A stretch of DNA of 64,000 nucleotides. Origin: Phycomyces blakesleeanus NRRL 1555(-) (taxonomy: Eukaryota > Mucoromycota > Mucoromycetes > Mucorales > Phycomycetaceae). The notes beneath the pieces were generated by a model. That model was given only the letters and a program-made list of their open reading frames with translations. It had not been told where the DNA came from and did not search any database. The position numbers and the translations under genes were made by a program. The stretch spans positions 930,001-994,000 of the forward strand of contig NW_017265145.1 of the NCBI RefSeq assembly GCF_001638985.1. The letters run 5' to 3'. How positions within the stretch are numbered: the first letter of the stretch is position 1; every line of letters begins with the position of its first letter. Below, in pieces: positions 36,471 through 48,468 of this stretch.

Positions 36471-37161
36471 CTTAGCCATCATGAAAAAAAAGGGGTGCTT
36501 CAAGGGGTGATTTTTTAAAACATCGGTCATTTTTCAAAATCACCCTCTAAACTATCCCTATGTTTTTACCATAGTGTAGAGGTAAACGAATATATTTGAA
36601 AATGAAAAATAAGTATTGTGAGAATGTTGGTTATCTAAGGAAGAATACCATACCTGCTTACATATATATTTGGTTTCCTAATTTAATATCTCCGTTGGTT
36701 AATGGTTATTTTTCATTGAAGTAGTATGAAGTATACGAGTTTCTGGAAGGCGTTACGCTTTTCATATGTGACCTTGTCAAGTTCATTAAAAACTATATGA
36801 TTTATTTTAGATCGTAGATTGTGTATGCCACTCAATTCTGGCTTGTATATTATATCAATAAAATTGGTAATAAGGATTTTTTTTTAAATTCTATATCTTT
36901 ATTATATATCACAGTTACCTACAATTTAAAACTGGCTTATAGAATATAATTATTTACTACACTTTATTGGTATAAGGTATCTAATAAGATTGATATAAAT
37001 ACCAATTTTAAAGGGTCTTTATAGTAAATGCATGTACTACAGCACAAAATTGTTATGTATTTTACAGTATTTAATACAAGTATTTGTTTTTTAAACCAAG
37101 TTTATTGAAATAAAGTTGAGGTATGGCATATAAGTATCAGAGAAAACATATACTTGGAAAA
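36471..37161. other. Intergenic region
   Basis: About 690 bp of AT-rich spacer between the tentative small gene and the old yellow enzyme. No motif or repeat that I can name. Confidence 0.5.
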
Positions 37162-38301
37162 TTAATTCGTGATATCATTATCTGTATCAGACTTATAGAA
37201 AGAGTAATCAGTGTATCCAGTGCTGTCTCCTCCATAAAATGTAGAGCGATCATACTTATTGAGGGGCCAGTCATTCTTAAGACGAAGAACAAGGTCAGGA
37301 TTTGCAACGAATGAGCGGCCAAAAGAAACCAGGATATTATTCGATTGTTCAGCAGTCTCAAATGCACGCTTAGGAGTAGTAGTGTATCCGCCGGAAGTAA
37401 TAAATGGACCCTTCCATGCTTTACGGAATGGCTCAATTGTGTCGTTCTCGATAATCTTCATTCTATCTACTCCAGGGTTAGGACCGCTGATATAATCATC
37501 ACGAGGCTCAATAAAGTGTAGGTAGGCCATCTTAGGGTATCTTTCTTGAATTTTGCTGGAAATATATCCCCAGGTTTTATATGGTGTGTCATCCTTCATG
37601 TCCTGGTACCCAGACCAAGGCGAAAGACGAATTCCGGTGCGATCATCTCCGATAGCTTTGGTGACACTTTCTACGACCTCCAGAGCAAAACGGGTGCGAT
37701 TCTCGATAGATCCGCCATACTGGTCCGTGCGCGTATTTGACGAGGTATTAATGAATTGATCTATAAGAAACCCATTTGAACCATGGATCTCGACACCATC
37801 AAATCCAGCACTAATAGAATTCTTGGCAGCCTGAGCAAATGCCTGTGAGATTTTGGAGATCTCTTCAACTTCAAGGGCGCGAGGTACATCATACGTTGCT
37901 CCAATAGCGTTTTTTCCGTTGATTGAAATTGCAGATGAAGAGACAGGAGCCCTTTTTCCAGGAATAAAAATAGATGGAGCTGCACGACCAGGGTGACACA
38001 GCTGGAGATATATAATTCCACCCTTGTTATGGACAGCCTTGGTTACAACTTTCCACGCCTCGATTTGTTTGTCATTGTAGATACCCGGGGCGAAAGGAAA
38101 AATACCGTTCTCCTCGTTAATAAATGTGCCTTCTACAATGATTAGACCACCTTCAGAAGCACGCTGCTCGTAATATTCAGCCATCAGAGGAGAGGGAGCA
38201 TGTTCAGAATCAGCACGAAGACGAGTCATAGGACTGTGAACAACACGGTGACTCAAGAGAGATGTACCGACTTTAATAGGCATAAAGAGAGCAGTCGCCA
38301 T
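37162..38301 (-). CDS. Old yellow enzyme-family NADPH:flavin ene-reductase, Tyr-to-Phe at proton donor
   Basis: Single-exon gene, 379 aa, FMN-dependent reduction of activated alkenes (enones, maleimides) with NADPH, probably cytosolic. The TIM-barrel family landmarks are present: HSPMTRLRA (flavin Thr at 26), YYEQRASEGGLIIVEGTF, GIIYLQLCHPGRAA, GFDGVEIHGSNGFLIDQF, NTRTDQYGGSIENRTRF, FITSGGYT and LVSFGRSFVANPDL. Substrate-anchoring H173 and N176 match OYE1 His191/Asn194. The next key position, Tyr196 in OYE1 (the proton donor), is Phe178 here. The C-terminal tail DSTGYTDYSFYKSDTDND is acidic and Tyr-rich. The start ATG is followed by a well-aligned N-terminus; upstream lies a TTGAGGATTGAGGA tandem repeat (about 38318-38356), in the 5' flank. 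There are no introns, unlike most neighbours. Confidence 0.95.
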   Translation of the reverse strand: MATALFMPIKVGTSLLSHRVVHSPMTRLRADSEHAPSPLMAEYYEQRASEGGLIIVEGTFINEENGIFPFAPGIYNDKQIEAWKVVTKAVHNKGGIIYLQLCHPGRAAPSIFIPGKRAPVSSSAISINGKNAIGATYDVPRALEVEEISKISQAFAQAAKNSISAGFDGVEIHGSNGFLIDQFINTSSNTRTDQYGGSIENRTRFALEVVESVTKAIGDDRTGIRLSPWSGYQDMKDDTPYKTWGYISSKIQERYPKMAYLHFIEPRDDYISGPNPGVDRMKIIENDTIEPFRKAWKGPFITSGGYTTTPKRAFETAEQSNNILVSFGRSFVANPDLVLRLKNDWPLNKYDRSTFYGGDSTGYTDYSFYKSDTDNDITN

Positions 38302-38317
38302 TTTTTGATTTTTGATT

Positions 38318-38356
38318 TGAGAATTGAGGATTGAGGATTGAGGATTGAGGATTGAA
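38318..38356. repeat. GAGGATT tandem repeat in 5' flank of old yellow enzyme
   Basis: About four to five copies of TTGAGGA/TTGAGAA directly upstream of the ATG, probably within the 5' UTR of the minus-strand gene. Confidence 0.8.
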
Positions 38357-41300
38357 TTGAAAATGATGGTTATTTTTTAATTGATGCTGGAGTATTTATA
38401 TAAATTGGGTGTCAGTGTTTTTCTAATAGATAAAAAAAAGTTTTGCCATTGTTAGACTTGATGTGTCAGCAAATTCCAAATGTTACCTGTCTAGTAAGTA
38501 CAGATACAGCTTTGTTCCTGATCTGTATTATGAGGCTGTTTTTTTATTGAGCAAGTATGACAAATATTAATGATTTTAGAGTATTAAAGATATAATAGTG
38601 TTCAATGGTTGCAGCTTTCAAGTGAAAAAAATCCCCATATTTAGAAATCTTACGTAGATTCACTTATAAAGAAGTAAAAAAAAAAGTTTAATTGTACAAT
38701 CAGTAGAGTATACGCTATTTCGAAAAATTATTCACGCATTTTTGGGGAAAAATGTATACAAAAAGTACATTTTGGGCAGTACGTCCTTCATGTTAAGCTT
38801 AGTTTTTTTGCTGTAAATTTTCTTGTAATTCACTTGATATACTAGAGAGCAAGTAACACAGGGCTTAAGTTCACTCTTAGTTTGTTCCTGCAATGATCAG
38901 TCAGTTGATCAATTAGATATAAATAGTAGATAAATATCATTACTATTACTTTTATAGTTTACTGTCTCACGAAATCGAAAGATTAATAGTGCTGTCAGCA
39001 GTGACACATTTTCTTTTCGTATAGAGGCTGTCAGCCGTGACTCAGCAATTCCACTACTGTAGAAAATGGAAAGTATAAAGATCCCATTGTAACACATCGA
39101 TGCCATCAAAAGTGCGCCAGACTCTAGCAGTCACAAAACTATGCAAGTGTAGATTCGAAAAGATACTTTTGCTTGAATATATTACTTAGCATCTTAAATA
39201 AAACGCTTTGAAATATACACGGTATCAGTCTACCTTCTATACTAAGCTCATTAAGGGGAGACCAGGGCTTTTATGCCTTTAATTTTTGTTATTTTCTTTT
39301 TCTCTCTCTATGGACTTACATAGGATTTCACCATTTTATCTTGAAAAAGATGCTCATAGTTATTTGGACACTAATCAACTTATACACATATATGTGTGTG
39401 TTTCATTATAAGATAGGAATAACATTTAACGGTTTATGAGACCGATGTCAGTAATTGTTAGAATCTGGTGCACTTTTAATGCTACCCAATTGGTATTCTT
39501 ATTAAGAGGTTACAAATACTCAAATTTCTTAAAAAACCTCAATCGAAAAGATATAAGTCTGCAGAAACTATGAATGAGAAGTTTCTCTTTAAGTTGAGAG
39601 TATTGGCGTTAAAGAGTCTCAATGCATACATAAACCTGCAACAGTTTTTATCAATATTCCTAATTGCTTAAGAGACAGTTTTCATAATAGAGATAGAGAA
39701 ATCAAATGGATGACAACTGTTACCCTTTTCTGGATAAGCTTCTTATATCTTTTCCTTTGAGTGTCAGCTATGGTACTTTATGCCTTTAATAACTTATATA
39801 AGACTATTATCTTTTTTAGTTAAAGTGTTTAAATCTAGAAACTAAACATGGCTATATTTTTTTCCAAAGTGGACAGTGGTATACATCCTACATAATATTT
39901 TTCTAGTCAAGAGTGTTATTATAAAGTAATATAAAAAATTGTAAAAATATAAACAAGATACGTGAGCACTGACCACAATAAAAGCCGTCTCTTCTAATTA
40001 TGCATTTTGAGAATCCACTCATTACAAGAGAAAATAAGAAGTTATTCTATACAGTCTCGATAGAGTAAAGTCGTATATGAATATGCTTCTTGTATTCATA
40101 TAAAGATAAATTCATAGAGAAAGCCAAAAACGTTTTTTTTTTTCATTGGGCATAAAAATGTATTATACATCTTGCGTTTTTATCTTCCAAAAAAAAAACA
40201 TTAAAAAGGTCACTAAACGAGTTACCATTGTAGAAAAAAAAAGTACATATAAACAAAGCTGTGATTTGTCGAGTCTCATAAATTTATAAAGAAGTTTGTT
40301 TACATAAAGCCAGAATGCAATTTTGGACACTGTTGAGGTATTCGGGATTGTTTATGGGTTAGTATCTCAACGATGGGAAAAGTAGATACTGTGAAAGTGT
40401 TATTTATTAAAGAGACAAAATAATATTATTTATATATTTTACTATTAAAATCCCTGTAATTCAAATCCCTGTTGTGCAATGGTTGGTTTACACTGTATGA
40501 GTGTGCAATGTACGTGTGCCTGGTGTGTAACAGTTCCAGAGATTGTTAACTTGTCAGGTTCATTAGCAAGAAGGAACCAGTGTTTGGTTGTGGGGTCTGT
40601 CCTTCACTCAATTGTGGTGTGTATACCACAACTGCTAAATCTAAAAAAAAATAGGGGCGAAAGAGAGTTTCTCTTTAAGATCGTTTGCGATACAACAAAG
40701 GGATTATTCAAGGTTTTATAGGCGTTAGCTGTGCCTTTATCCGATAAGTATTTTCACAAGTTTCTATGTAGAGTCAGAATCCACTCTCGTAGAGTGACTT
40801 AAAAGCCAAAAAAAAATAGTGATTAATCGGAAGAAGTTATCGGAATGAGCAAAAGAGCATTACTAGAGATTGTCATCTTGGAATGCCATAACCTAGAATG
40901 ATGAGTCGAGATTTCAACTTCGCAGGAACGAATAATACTACAGAGTTTTCTGACATACTATGAAGGCTCTTATACCCAACACCGGCTCCTAGAATATGTG
41001 GTTTGATGGTATGTGTGTAAGGACACTTTTTGAAAATATATTTGAGAGTAACCTTCTTAAAAAATGGTAAATAATATCAGAACAATGTTTGCATTAATTT
41101 AAAGTTATCTTAGACGCTTTATAGCCACCAGTACAGATGAGTACATACAAAGAAACGGCTCAAGATGAAGCCTAAAACCCGAAATGTGCTTCTACTCAGC
41201 CAAGAATAGAAAATAGGTGAATATTCTTATTGATGGAATCAAGGCATTCAAAGCTATCAAAGCTCCAACAGAGTTTCCAAAACTCGAATTTAAAATAAAA

Positions 41301-44300
41301 TTAATAATATTAGAGTTGGTGGTATTTAATTCTTCAGAGCCAAATACTTTTGGTATTGCTGTGCAAGATAATAATTTTATATTACTGTGAGAGACCGCAG
41401 AAAAGTTAACAGTAGTAGATGCTTTGGATATTTAGCCTTCATGACAGACCTTTCCTGCAATAACACTTGTAGGATGTCAAAGCTTTACAAATTTTATATT
41501 CCCCAAAGTACAGAAAGATTCAGTGTTTTGTACCTACTATAAAGGTTTTACTGTCCTTAAAAGTAAACATTATAATTTAGATATTAGATTCTTCCCCCTT
41601 TCCTTTTGTTCAAGCTTGGAATATTTTGTAGGGTATGGTTACTGGAACAAAAGAGGCTATTGATAAAGACTATTCTGAAGAAGGAAAATTAAAAGAAAAA
41701 TAACGAAGAATTAGATCTACCAGCCCACAAAGAATCCAAAAATTGAATAAAGGATTTCTTTTTCCCTTCTTCTTTTTTTATTTTTGTTTTGTTTTGTTGT
41801 TGTACTTAGTTGCGCAACTTTAATAGGCTCGCGTAAATAAAGGAGTTTTTTTTTACTGTAGCTGACGATATGAATTTACGTATAAGCTTTGGAGTTGAAT
41901 GGAACATATATCTATAAATATAATATAAATACATCAGAAAGTATGAGGAATATGGTGTTGTGGTTCGATTTTTAGTTTTCCTTACTTTAAGAAAAGTTTG
42001 ATATTTCTTACACCTTCATAGTTTCGAAAGAAAACCGTCTTTGACTAACTCGAAGGATTACATTGTAAAGGGAAGCACCTTTAACGTGAGCTCAGTACTT
42101 GTAATAAGAGTATTGTTCCAGATTATTCTGTATCCACTGACTGTTTGAACTTTCCATCAGAGCATAAATTTATGAAATGGCTAAATCAAGTAGAAAATAA
42201 ACATGCCAATTGGGTCTATTATTAGTATTATGACAAAAGGCAAATTAAGTATTTTTTAAACAGTCTCAGAAAAAAAGAATAGCTCTCTTTTCAACCAACT
42301 GTACAATGTATAAGAAGAACTAAATATATTAATATTGGCTGTCCTTGTCAGCTTTACAGTCACGCCTAAATTTTATAGTATCATCATTATCCAATATAGC
42401 GGACATGATCCTGAGTATGGCTTTCTCAAAGCAATAATAGAAGTACTTGATAGATGGCTAATGAATTAAAGCAATGAACTGAAAGGAGTTTTTTTCAGAA
42501 TTCTGCCTGTAAACTGATTAAGAACATGCCAGGAAGCAGTAAAGAGTGATTTATTGAAACAAATAAAATTAATATATTTCAAGAATCTCTACTAATCTCC
42601 AGTCATATAGCTTGAGCAAACCGAAAACAAATATTATTTCTCCAAGTATATTATCATAAATTACCGATACATGATATATGCTAGCAATACTTGTGTAATG
42701 AAAAATCCAATATTTGCTTGGAAAAAACTCAGTGAAAATGTAAATTTCATGTTATTTAAAGCCCATAATAACCAGCCATTCCTTCTTTATTGGATTTCAG
42801 ATAATAAAAAAAGGAAATAAATTATAAAATTTAAATAATATAGAGTATTCTTACTGATATTACCTGGTAATATATTAGCTTCTTCGAAAGGCTGAAAAGT
42901 GGTGCGTTGGCTCAACACACAAGTCTAGAGAAAAATTTAAATTTGAAACACAAAAAAAAGGGAAAAGAAGTGATTTGCCAAAATACCACCTTTAAGCAAA
43001 TACTAATAGCCCGAGAATCTGTCAGATATATACTTTAAACGCTCGCTTTAATACCAGTAATTTAGTATTTAGTATCGCCTTGATCGTGGTATTTCTTCGA
43101 CTAAATTCCTAAAAGGAATTGATGGAGAACATGCTTATATAACAGAAAGTAAAGTTTTAAATGTAATATATATGGTCAGTTCAAGCATATATAAGATTTT
43201 ATTTATTTTCTCTATCTTTCTTTATTGACTCTACTTCAAGTCTTCTGCATTCTGGTTAAACCATTTTTGTACAAATCTTATTTCGTCTACAATCATCAAT
43301 AAAAATATTTCCTATATCCAGTATTCCTTGTATTATAAGGATAGAATCAATGAAAATGCTTTTTTTAATAAAACCGCTTATATTCGACTCAACCACTACA
43401 GCTTATATGAAATCTTTCAGAATAACTGTCATTTAGACTATTTCAAAATTATTGATCCACACCTTGTTGAACTTAAGAAATGCGATTACAAAACTTAAAA
43501 AAAAGACGTCCTGAATCTTCAAATTGCCCGCCTAATTTTTGTTTGTTTTTGTTTGTTTGTTTGTTTGACGTGTGGTTGGTTATATTCATTTATTAAACTA
43601 CCTGTGGAACGATGTATGTTATACAAGTCGCATTGTTCGTAATTGATATATTGAATTTTAATACACTATATAAAATGAGTGGTGTTTTTGGGGGTGTTTT
43701 TGGAAAGTACAAAAGACATTTTCCATAATTACCATCGAAATCAACACTCCTTTCTCATAAAGATACCTAGAAATGTTTACGAGGTATAAGGATTAAATAA
43801 TTAAAATCAATCCCCCAAAATGGCCTATCATTGCTTTTATTTTTTGTTGAAGCTATGAGTGACTACTATATAGTGGCCTGGAGCGTAGATCGTTTATATC
43901 TAACTGATAATAACGTACCACTTCATTTTGTTTAGCTGATCAGTCGTCAAGAATCAAAGATTCTTCACACTTGGCTATCAATACTTGATTGTCATTTTTC
44001 CATTTTCCATTTTCATTACGTATATTGGTTCCATAATATTATGTATGTATTGTATATACAAGCACGAGAATGTTTTGTAGAAGCAGTTTATCATATAATA
44101 GTTTATTATTCGTAAAAAGTTTTTTTTAACTTAAAAAAGGGTTCTGGCTTGTAGCACATAAAGCAGCAACATTGAAAGTCATTTTGAAGGGTAGAAATAT
44201 GTCAAAGCCAAGAAACCCTTTCTCGAGTGTAGACTTTAATGATGCTGTAGTCACGATAATACGACTCCGCTTACTGTCTTGGAAAAACAAAACAAAAACA

Positions 44301-46717
44301 AAAGGACATTATAGAAAAGAAAGAAAAAACTCGGGTAGATACCTTTGGCCATACCAGTGCATTTTGAATATCAATGACACCTTAGAAAATACGAACATTC
44401 TCTTCCAAAAAAAAAATCCAGTACAACCGGATATCTTCTAAAGAGCCAATAAACCCTACCATAGGTGTGGTGCAAGATGTGATGTATTGTACAACGACTA
44501 GCGGACTTGTGCATTTATGACTTTTTTATATACTCTATCATTCTTCAAAGGTGTTGAACAGGACATACAGAAAGAGTAAAATGGTTGCTTGGTGTTCAAT
44601 AGTAGAGATTCGTCGGAATATCCGCAATCAAATCTCATGGCCTTACAAAGGAATGGAATATCTCATCATCGTAGAGCCAGTACACCGCATATAAACTCTC
44701 CTATAAATTTGGACTGCAACAGTCTCCGCATATCTCTTTGGTCCTTTTCTCGGCAACCGTCTTTCCTCTCTCTTTCTCTTTCTCTCCCATTTCTTTCTTG
44801 TCTTACATACCCACTCAGAGTTCAGGTAGTCCTCGGCTTCGCTTACCTCTTGTGTAGCAAGGTATCGAAAAAAAGGAAGACTAGGACAAGATGCAAAGAA
44901 GTCGGCTGTTCACAGTAACAATGGGATCCTCGTAATATATCCGGCCCTGTCCTCTCGAGTTCTTTGCACTTTCCCGTTCCTTTTTCCTGCATAGGTAAAT
45001 GCTTCAAAGCACATCATTTTCTCTTGATTCCCCAAAAAGAAATTACCACTACTAACACCTCAAACCAGTACCTTTTTGCAAGGTCCTTTCTGATCTTCTC
45101 GTTGTATCCTCGGGTGGGAAGGCAAGAATAAAGAAAACATTTGCGTATGCTCATCATTTTCTTTTTGTGTAAAGGAGAAGAATAGAAGGCTTGTTTTTTT
45201 ATTTACCTGATATTTGTTTGATCTAACTCTATTCTCTTAAATATATTCACAATATATATATATATACCATCACCACAGGTTTGTCCATTCTTGTGGGGAG
45301 CTCCCGACTGCAAGGGGATATCGGAAGGGGCAGTAGAGGAAGATATAGAAACGAACTTACAATAGCCTCGCGCTGGGCACGACTCCTTTCATTTGGTAAA
45401 CCGGGCGGGTGGTAGGCAAGTTACTCTATATCTAATACGACTAGCATTCGCTAATACCTTTTTCTTTATACTCTCACCAGCGAGTTACCTGCCATCGCCT
45501 GTGTTACTGGAGTCGTGACAGTATAGTGTTCATGTACCCAAAAGTCAAGCCAGACTTTTGGTGAACACATATTTTTCCTTGCCGAGGCAAATCTTTAATA
45601 AAATAATAAATTTTTTCTTGAAGAAAATAATAATAATATTGTTAATTTCTGTTAGGCTGTATAATTTTGCCCTGCAGATATTAAGTGTTGGTGGCAAAAT
45701 AACCCACACGCCCCCCACACACACATATAAATACATACATACATACATACATATATACATATATATATATAATACTTTGTATTTTTATAGCATACATACA
45801 TTTATACCCATGATACATCGAGTGGCTTACCAAGTACGACCCAAAATAAATAAATAGATGTTGTACAACACAAGAGGCTTGTATATTGTTTCCTCTTTGA
45901 CTGAAGTCTTATTGATTGGTGTGAGTTGTTGTATTCTGGTATTATAGTTCTGTTCTCTGCTGTATATATTAAAATAAAAAGAAACATTTCTTGTTAGTGT
46001 ATTACTGTAGATACTCTTTGGTACTCTTCGCTAGAAGCCCTGGATTCTCCGAAAGAGATATCTTGTGTTACATTGGTTTTATCAATAGAGAGGTTCTGTT
46101 GAGAGAAGAGAAGAAAATAAAGAGGGGAAAAAAGAAGAGAGAAAGAGAAAGAGGAAGAAGAAGAGGAGGAGGAAGAAGAGAGAATCCAGGTTAAAAACAG
46201 AAACGCGAAGGCGAGAAACAGGATGGGTGGTTTTATAAAGAGATGATATTAATCGGTAACCCAAATAACATATCCCGCGAAACATATCCAATAACTTGTA
46301 TGCATACAAGTTTCTTAATTCAAAAGAGTATGGCTTATCTTACCTCAGATGGCGAGGTTGGTTATTTTTGTGTCGTGTACTTCGCCCGTGAGATAAAAAC
46401 CAGCGGCCTTTAATACACACCGAAATAATAGAGTAAACTCAAACAAAATAAACATAGCCATTGTATTTCCATGGTTTCTTTCTTCGTTTTCTAGCTAGGT
46501 AGCGTGTTTGTTAAGATTATGTCAGAAATTTATGTGACTGATGGTTAAGTGTATGATATATGGATAGCTTGTCTTTTTTTTTAAAAAAAAAACAAGGGAC
46601 AGGGAAAATTCACAAAATAATATTAGGTATTGAAACATAGTAGCAAAAAATAGACAGAGAACACACTAATATATACTGATGTGCGTTTAGATTTGGTAAA
46701 AGAAAAAAAAACAAAAG

Positions 46718-46747
46718 ATTATTATTATTATTATTATTATTATTATT
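46718..46747. repeat. (TTA)n microsatellite
   Basis: About ten TTA units followed by TTG-type units, just downstream of the DnaJ gene stop, probably inside its 3' UTR. Confidence 0.9.
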
Positions 46748-46827
46748 GCTGTTACTATCGTTAATATTATTGTTGTTGTTGTTTTTGCTGTTGCTGTTGT
46801 TCTTGTTTTATCATTAAAATAATTTAT

Positions 46828-48468
46828 CTATTGGGGTCGAGGTGGCGATGAGTTTGAGGGATGATTAAGGGGAATATCTTCAGGAACAATATCTGCCTTG
46901 ACCTTTTGGTATACAGTTCCAATAATCTTAAGGCCCATAGCGCGTGCCTTGAGCGTATTCTTAGAGGCAGTCGAGTCACTCAATACTGTATCACACACTT
47001 CGCGAAGAACACTTTCCACTTCCATCTTTGATCCACGCCATATGGCTTGTAAACCCTGATACCAGACAAAAAAGAAAGGGTTACTTTAGTACAATAGTTC
47101 CATAAAAAATAATAATATTGCGCAATCCATCTTACTTTTTGGGCAGCTTCCTCTTCCAATTTAGCCTTTTCTTCATCAGTCAGACCCTTTTCTTCTGCAA
47201 GTTGAAGTTCTTTGAAGCTTGACTGCAAATCCAGAGCTGTCCGGAGAGTTCCAACAGTCTCGCTAAAGATGTACCCTTTTTCTCGTACAGTGTGGAACAT
47301 GCCTCCCAAACCAAATGCTACACTTTTACCCAAGTATTGATTTGCTTTTGCAGTATATGTGTATCCGATGGCATGCAGCAATTCTATACCATAGTTTTCA
47401 TGTTTCAAATCCTCGGCCTCAGCTTGAATAATATTGGTAAATGCGGCTGCGGATGTTATAGAAGGTTCTGATTCAGTATATATGCACAGTTTGTTGACCA
47501 ATTTCTCGCTTAATGTCTTTACACGAGCTGCGCGTGTCTCATTACGCTCGGCCTCTGACTTTTCTTTCTGTGCTTCTTTTTCAGCCTTTTGTTCAGGAGT
47601 TTCAGTAGATCTCTCTTCCCCTTCTTCTCCATCTTCAGCTGTTTCCATAGCTTCACGCATATCTCTGCCTATAGATAATTCACCGATAATATCAAGGAAA
47701 CGATCTCCTCCAAAAGAACTCTTGAAGAATTCTTCAGGGTCAACTGGGTGATATTATATAAATTAGCATAAAAAGCTTTAAACTAAATTGCTTCGTTTCT
47801 TTCTTTCTTTTAAAAAAAATTTACCAAATCCACCGTCTGGTTTTACACCATTTTCTTCTCCATACTCATTGTAATTCTTTCTCAACTTTGGATCTGACAG
47901 AACCTGATAAGCTTCCGAAATTCTTTTGAACTACAAAGGTTCATGGAAATACATAAATAAATAAGTATATGATTATTATCTTTTCAACGATACTGTTGTT
48001 GTTGCTGTTGTTGTTGTTGTTGTTAGTATCAGCTAACCTTTGCTTCTGCAGTAGGATCATCGGGATTTTTATCAGGATGAAATCGAATGGCCATTTTACG
48101 GTAAGCCTTTTTGATTTCATCTTGTGTGGCCAAGACCTTGACATCGAGTAAATCATAATACTCGGTCGTAACAGGTTTTTCGTCTATATTTAACTTAAGT
48201 ACAACAGACAACATTTCGTATGGTACAAATAGTTCATATGCTTACCTGTGCCTTTTCTCTTTGGACGTGCTGCGGTAGTACTGGGCTTCTTTACACCGGT
48301 ACCATTTGAGTCAAGTTCATACTCTACTTCTTTGTGGCATGCCCAACATTCAACCTGAACTTTTTGGTTTTTTATCTTTGACTCTGGAAGAAACTCCAAA
48401 GGGGTAACGCATTCTTTACATGTAGTATTAATATACGGTTCTGGTTTTCTAGACTTTAGAATAGGCAT
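46828..48468 (-). CDS. DnaJ (J-domain) chaperone with DnaJ-X region and N-terminal CxxC module
   Basis: Hsp70 co-chaperone of the Caj1/Djp1 type. Five exons give 436 aa: 48468-48246, 48183-48038, 47930-47825, 47743-47136 and 47055-46828 (stop). The J-domain occupies about 80-148, with HPD at 110-112 ([12 protein letters not shown]) and [21 protein letters not shown] Glu/Lys-rich charged segment follows, then the DnaJ-X region ([74 protein letters not shown]). Unlike the yeast proteins, the J-domain is preceded by about 74 residues with two CxxC pairs (CKEC near 17, CWAC near 42), suggestive of a zinc-binding ribbon. The C-terminus is Pro/Ser-rich. Yeast Djp1 serves peroxisomal and mitochondrial import; the role here is inferred only as general chaperoning. 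Confidence 0.92.

Larger units (their letters stand above)
38302..46827. other. 8.5-kb gene desert
   Basis: No gene recognised on either strand. Open frames are short and lack family features (for example 40479-40721 +, 44172-44441 +, 44589-44918 +). Base composition is mostly very AT-rich, but 44.6-45.5 kb is visibly less so. A T9A10 junction lies at 46573, a (CATA)n run near 45731 and a GAAGAG purine tract near 46095-46190. Transposon relics are plausible but I could not identify any. Confidence 0.5.

Noticed and set aside
40479..40721. 80-codon Cys/Val-containing frame (+)
   Set aside because: No upstream or downstream exon, no recognisable motif, lies in a repeat-poor AT-rich desert; judged chance.
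45260..45510. Less AT-rich stretch considered as a tRNA or rRNA fragment
   Set aside because: No cloverleaf with a T-loop GTTCRANNC and no recognisable rRNA core sequence could be found.
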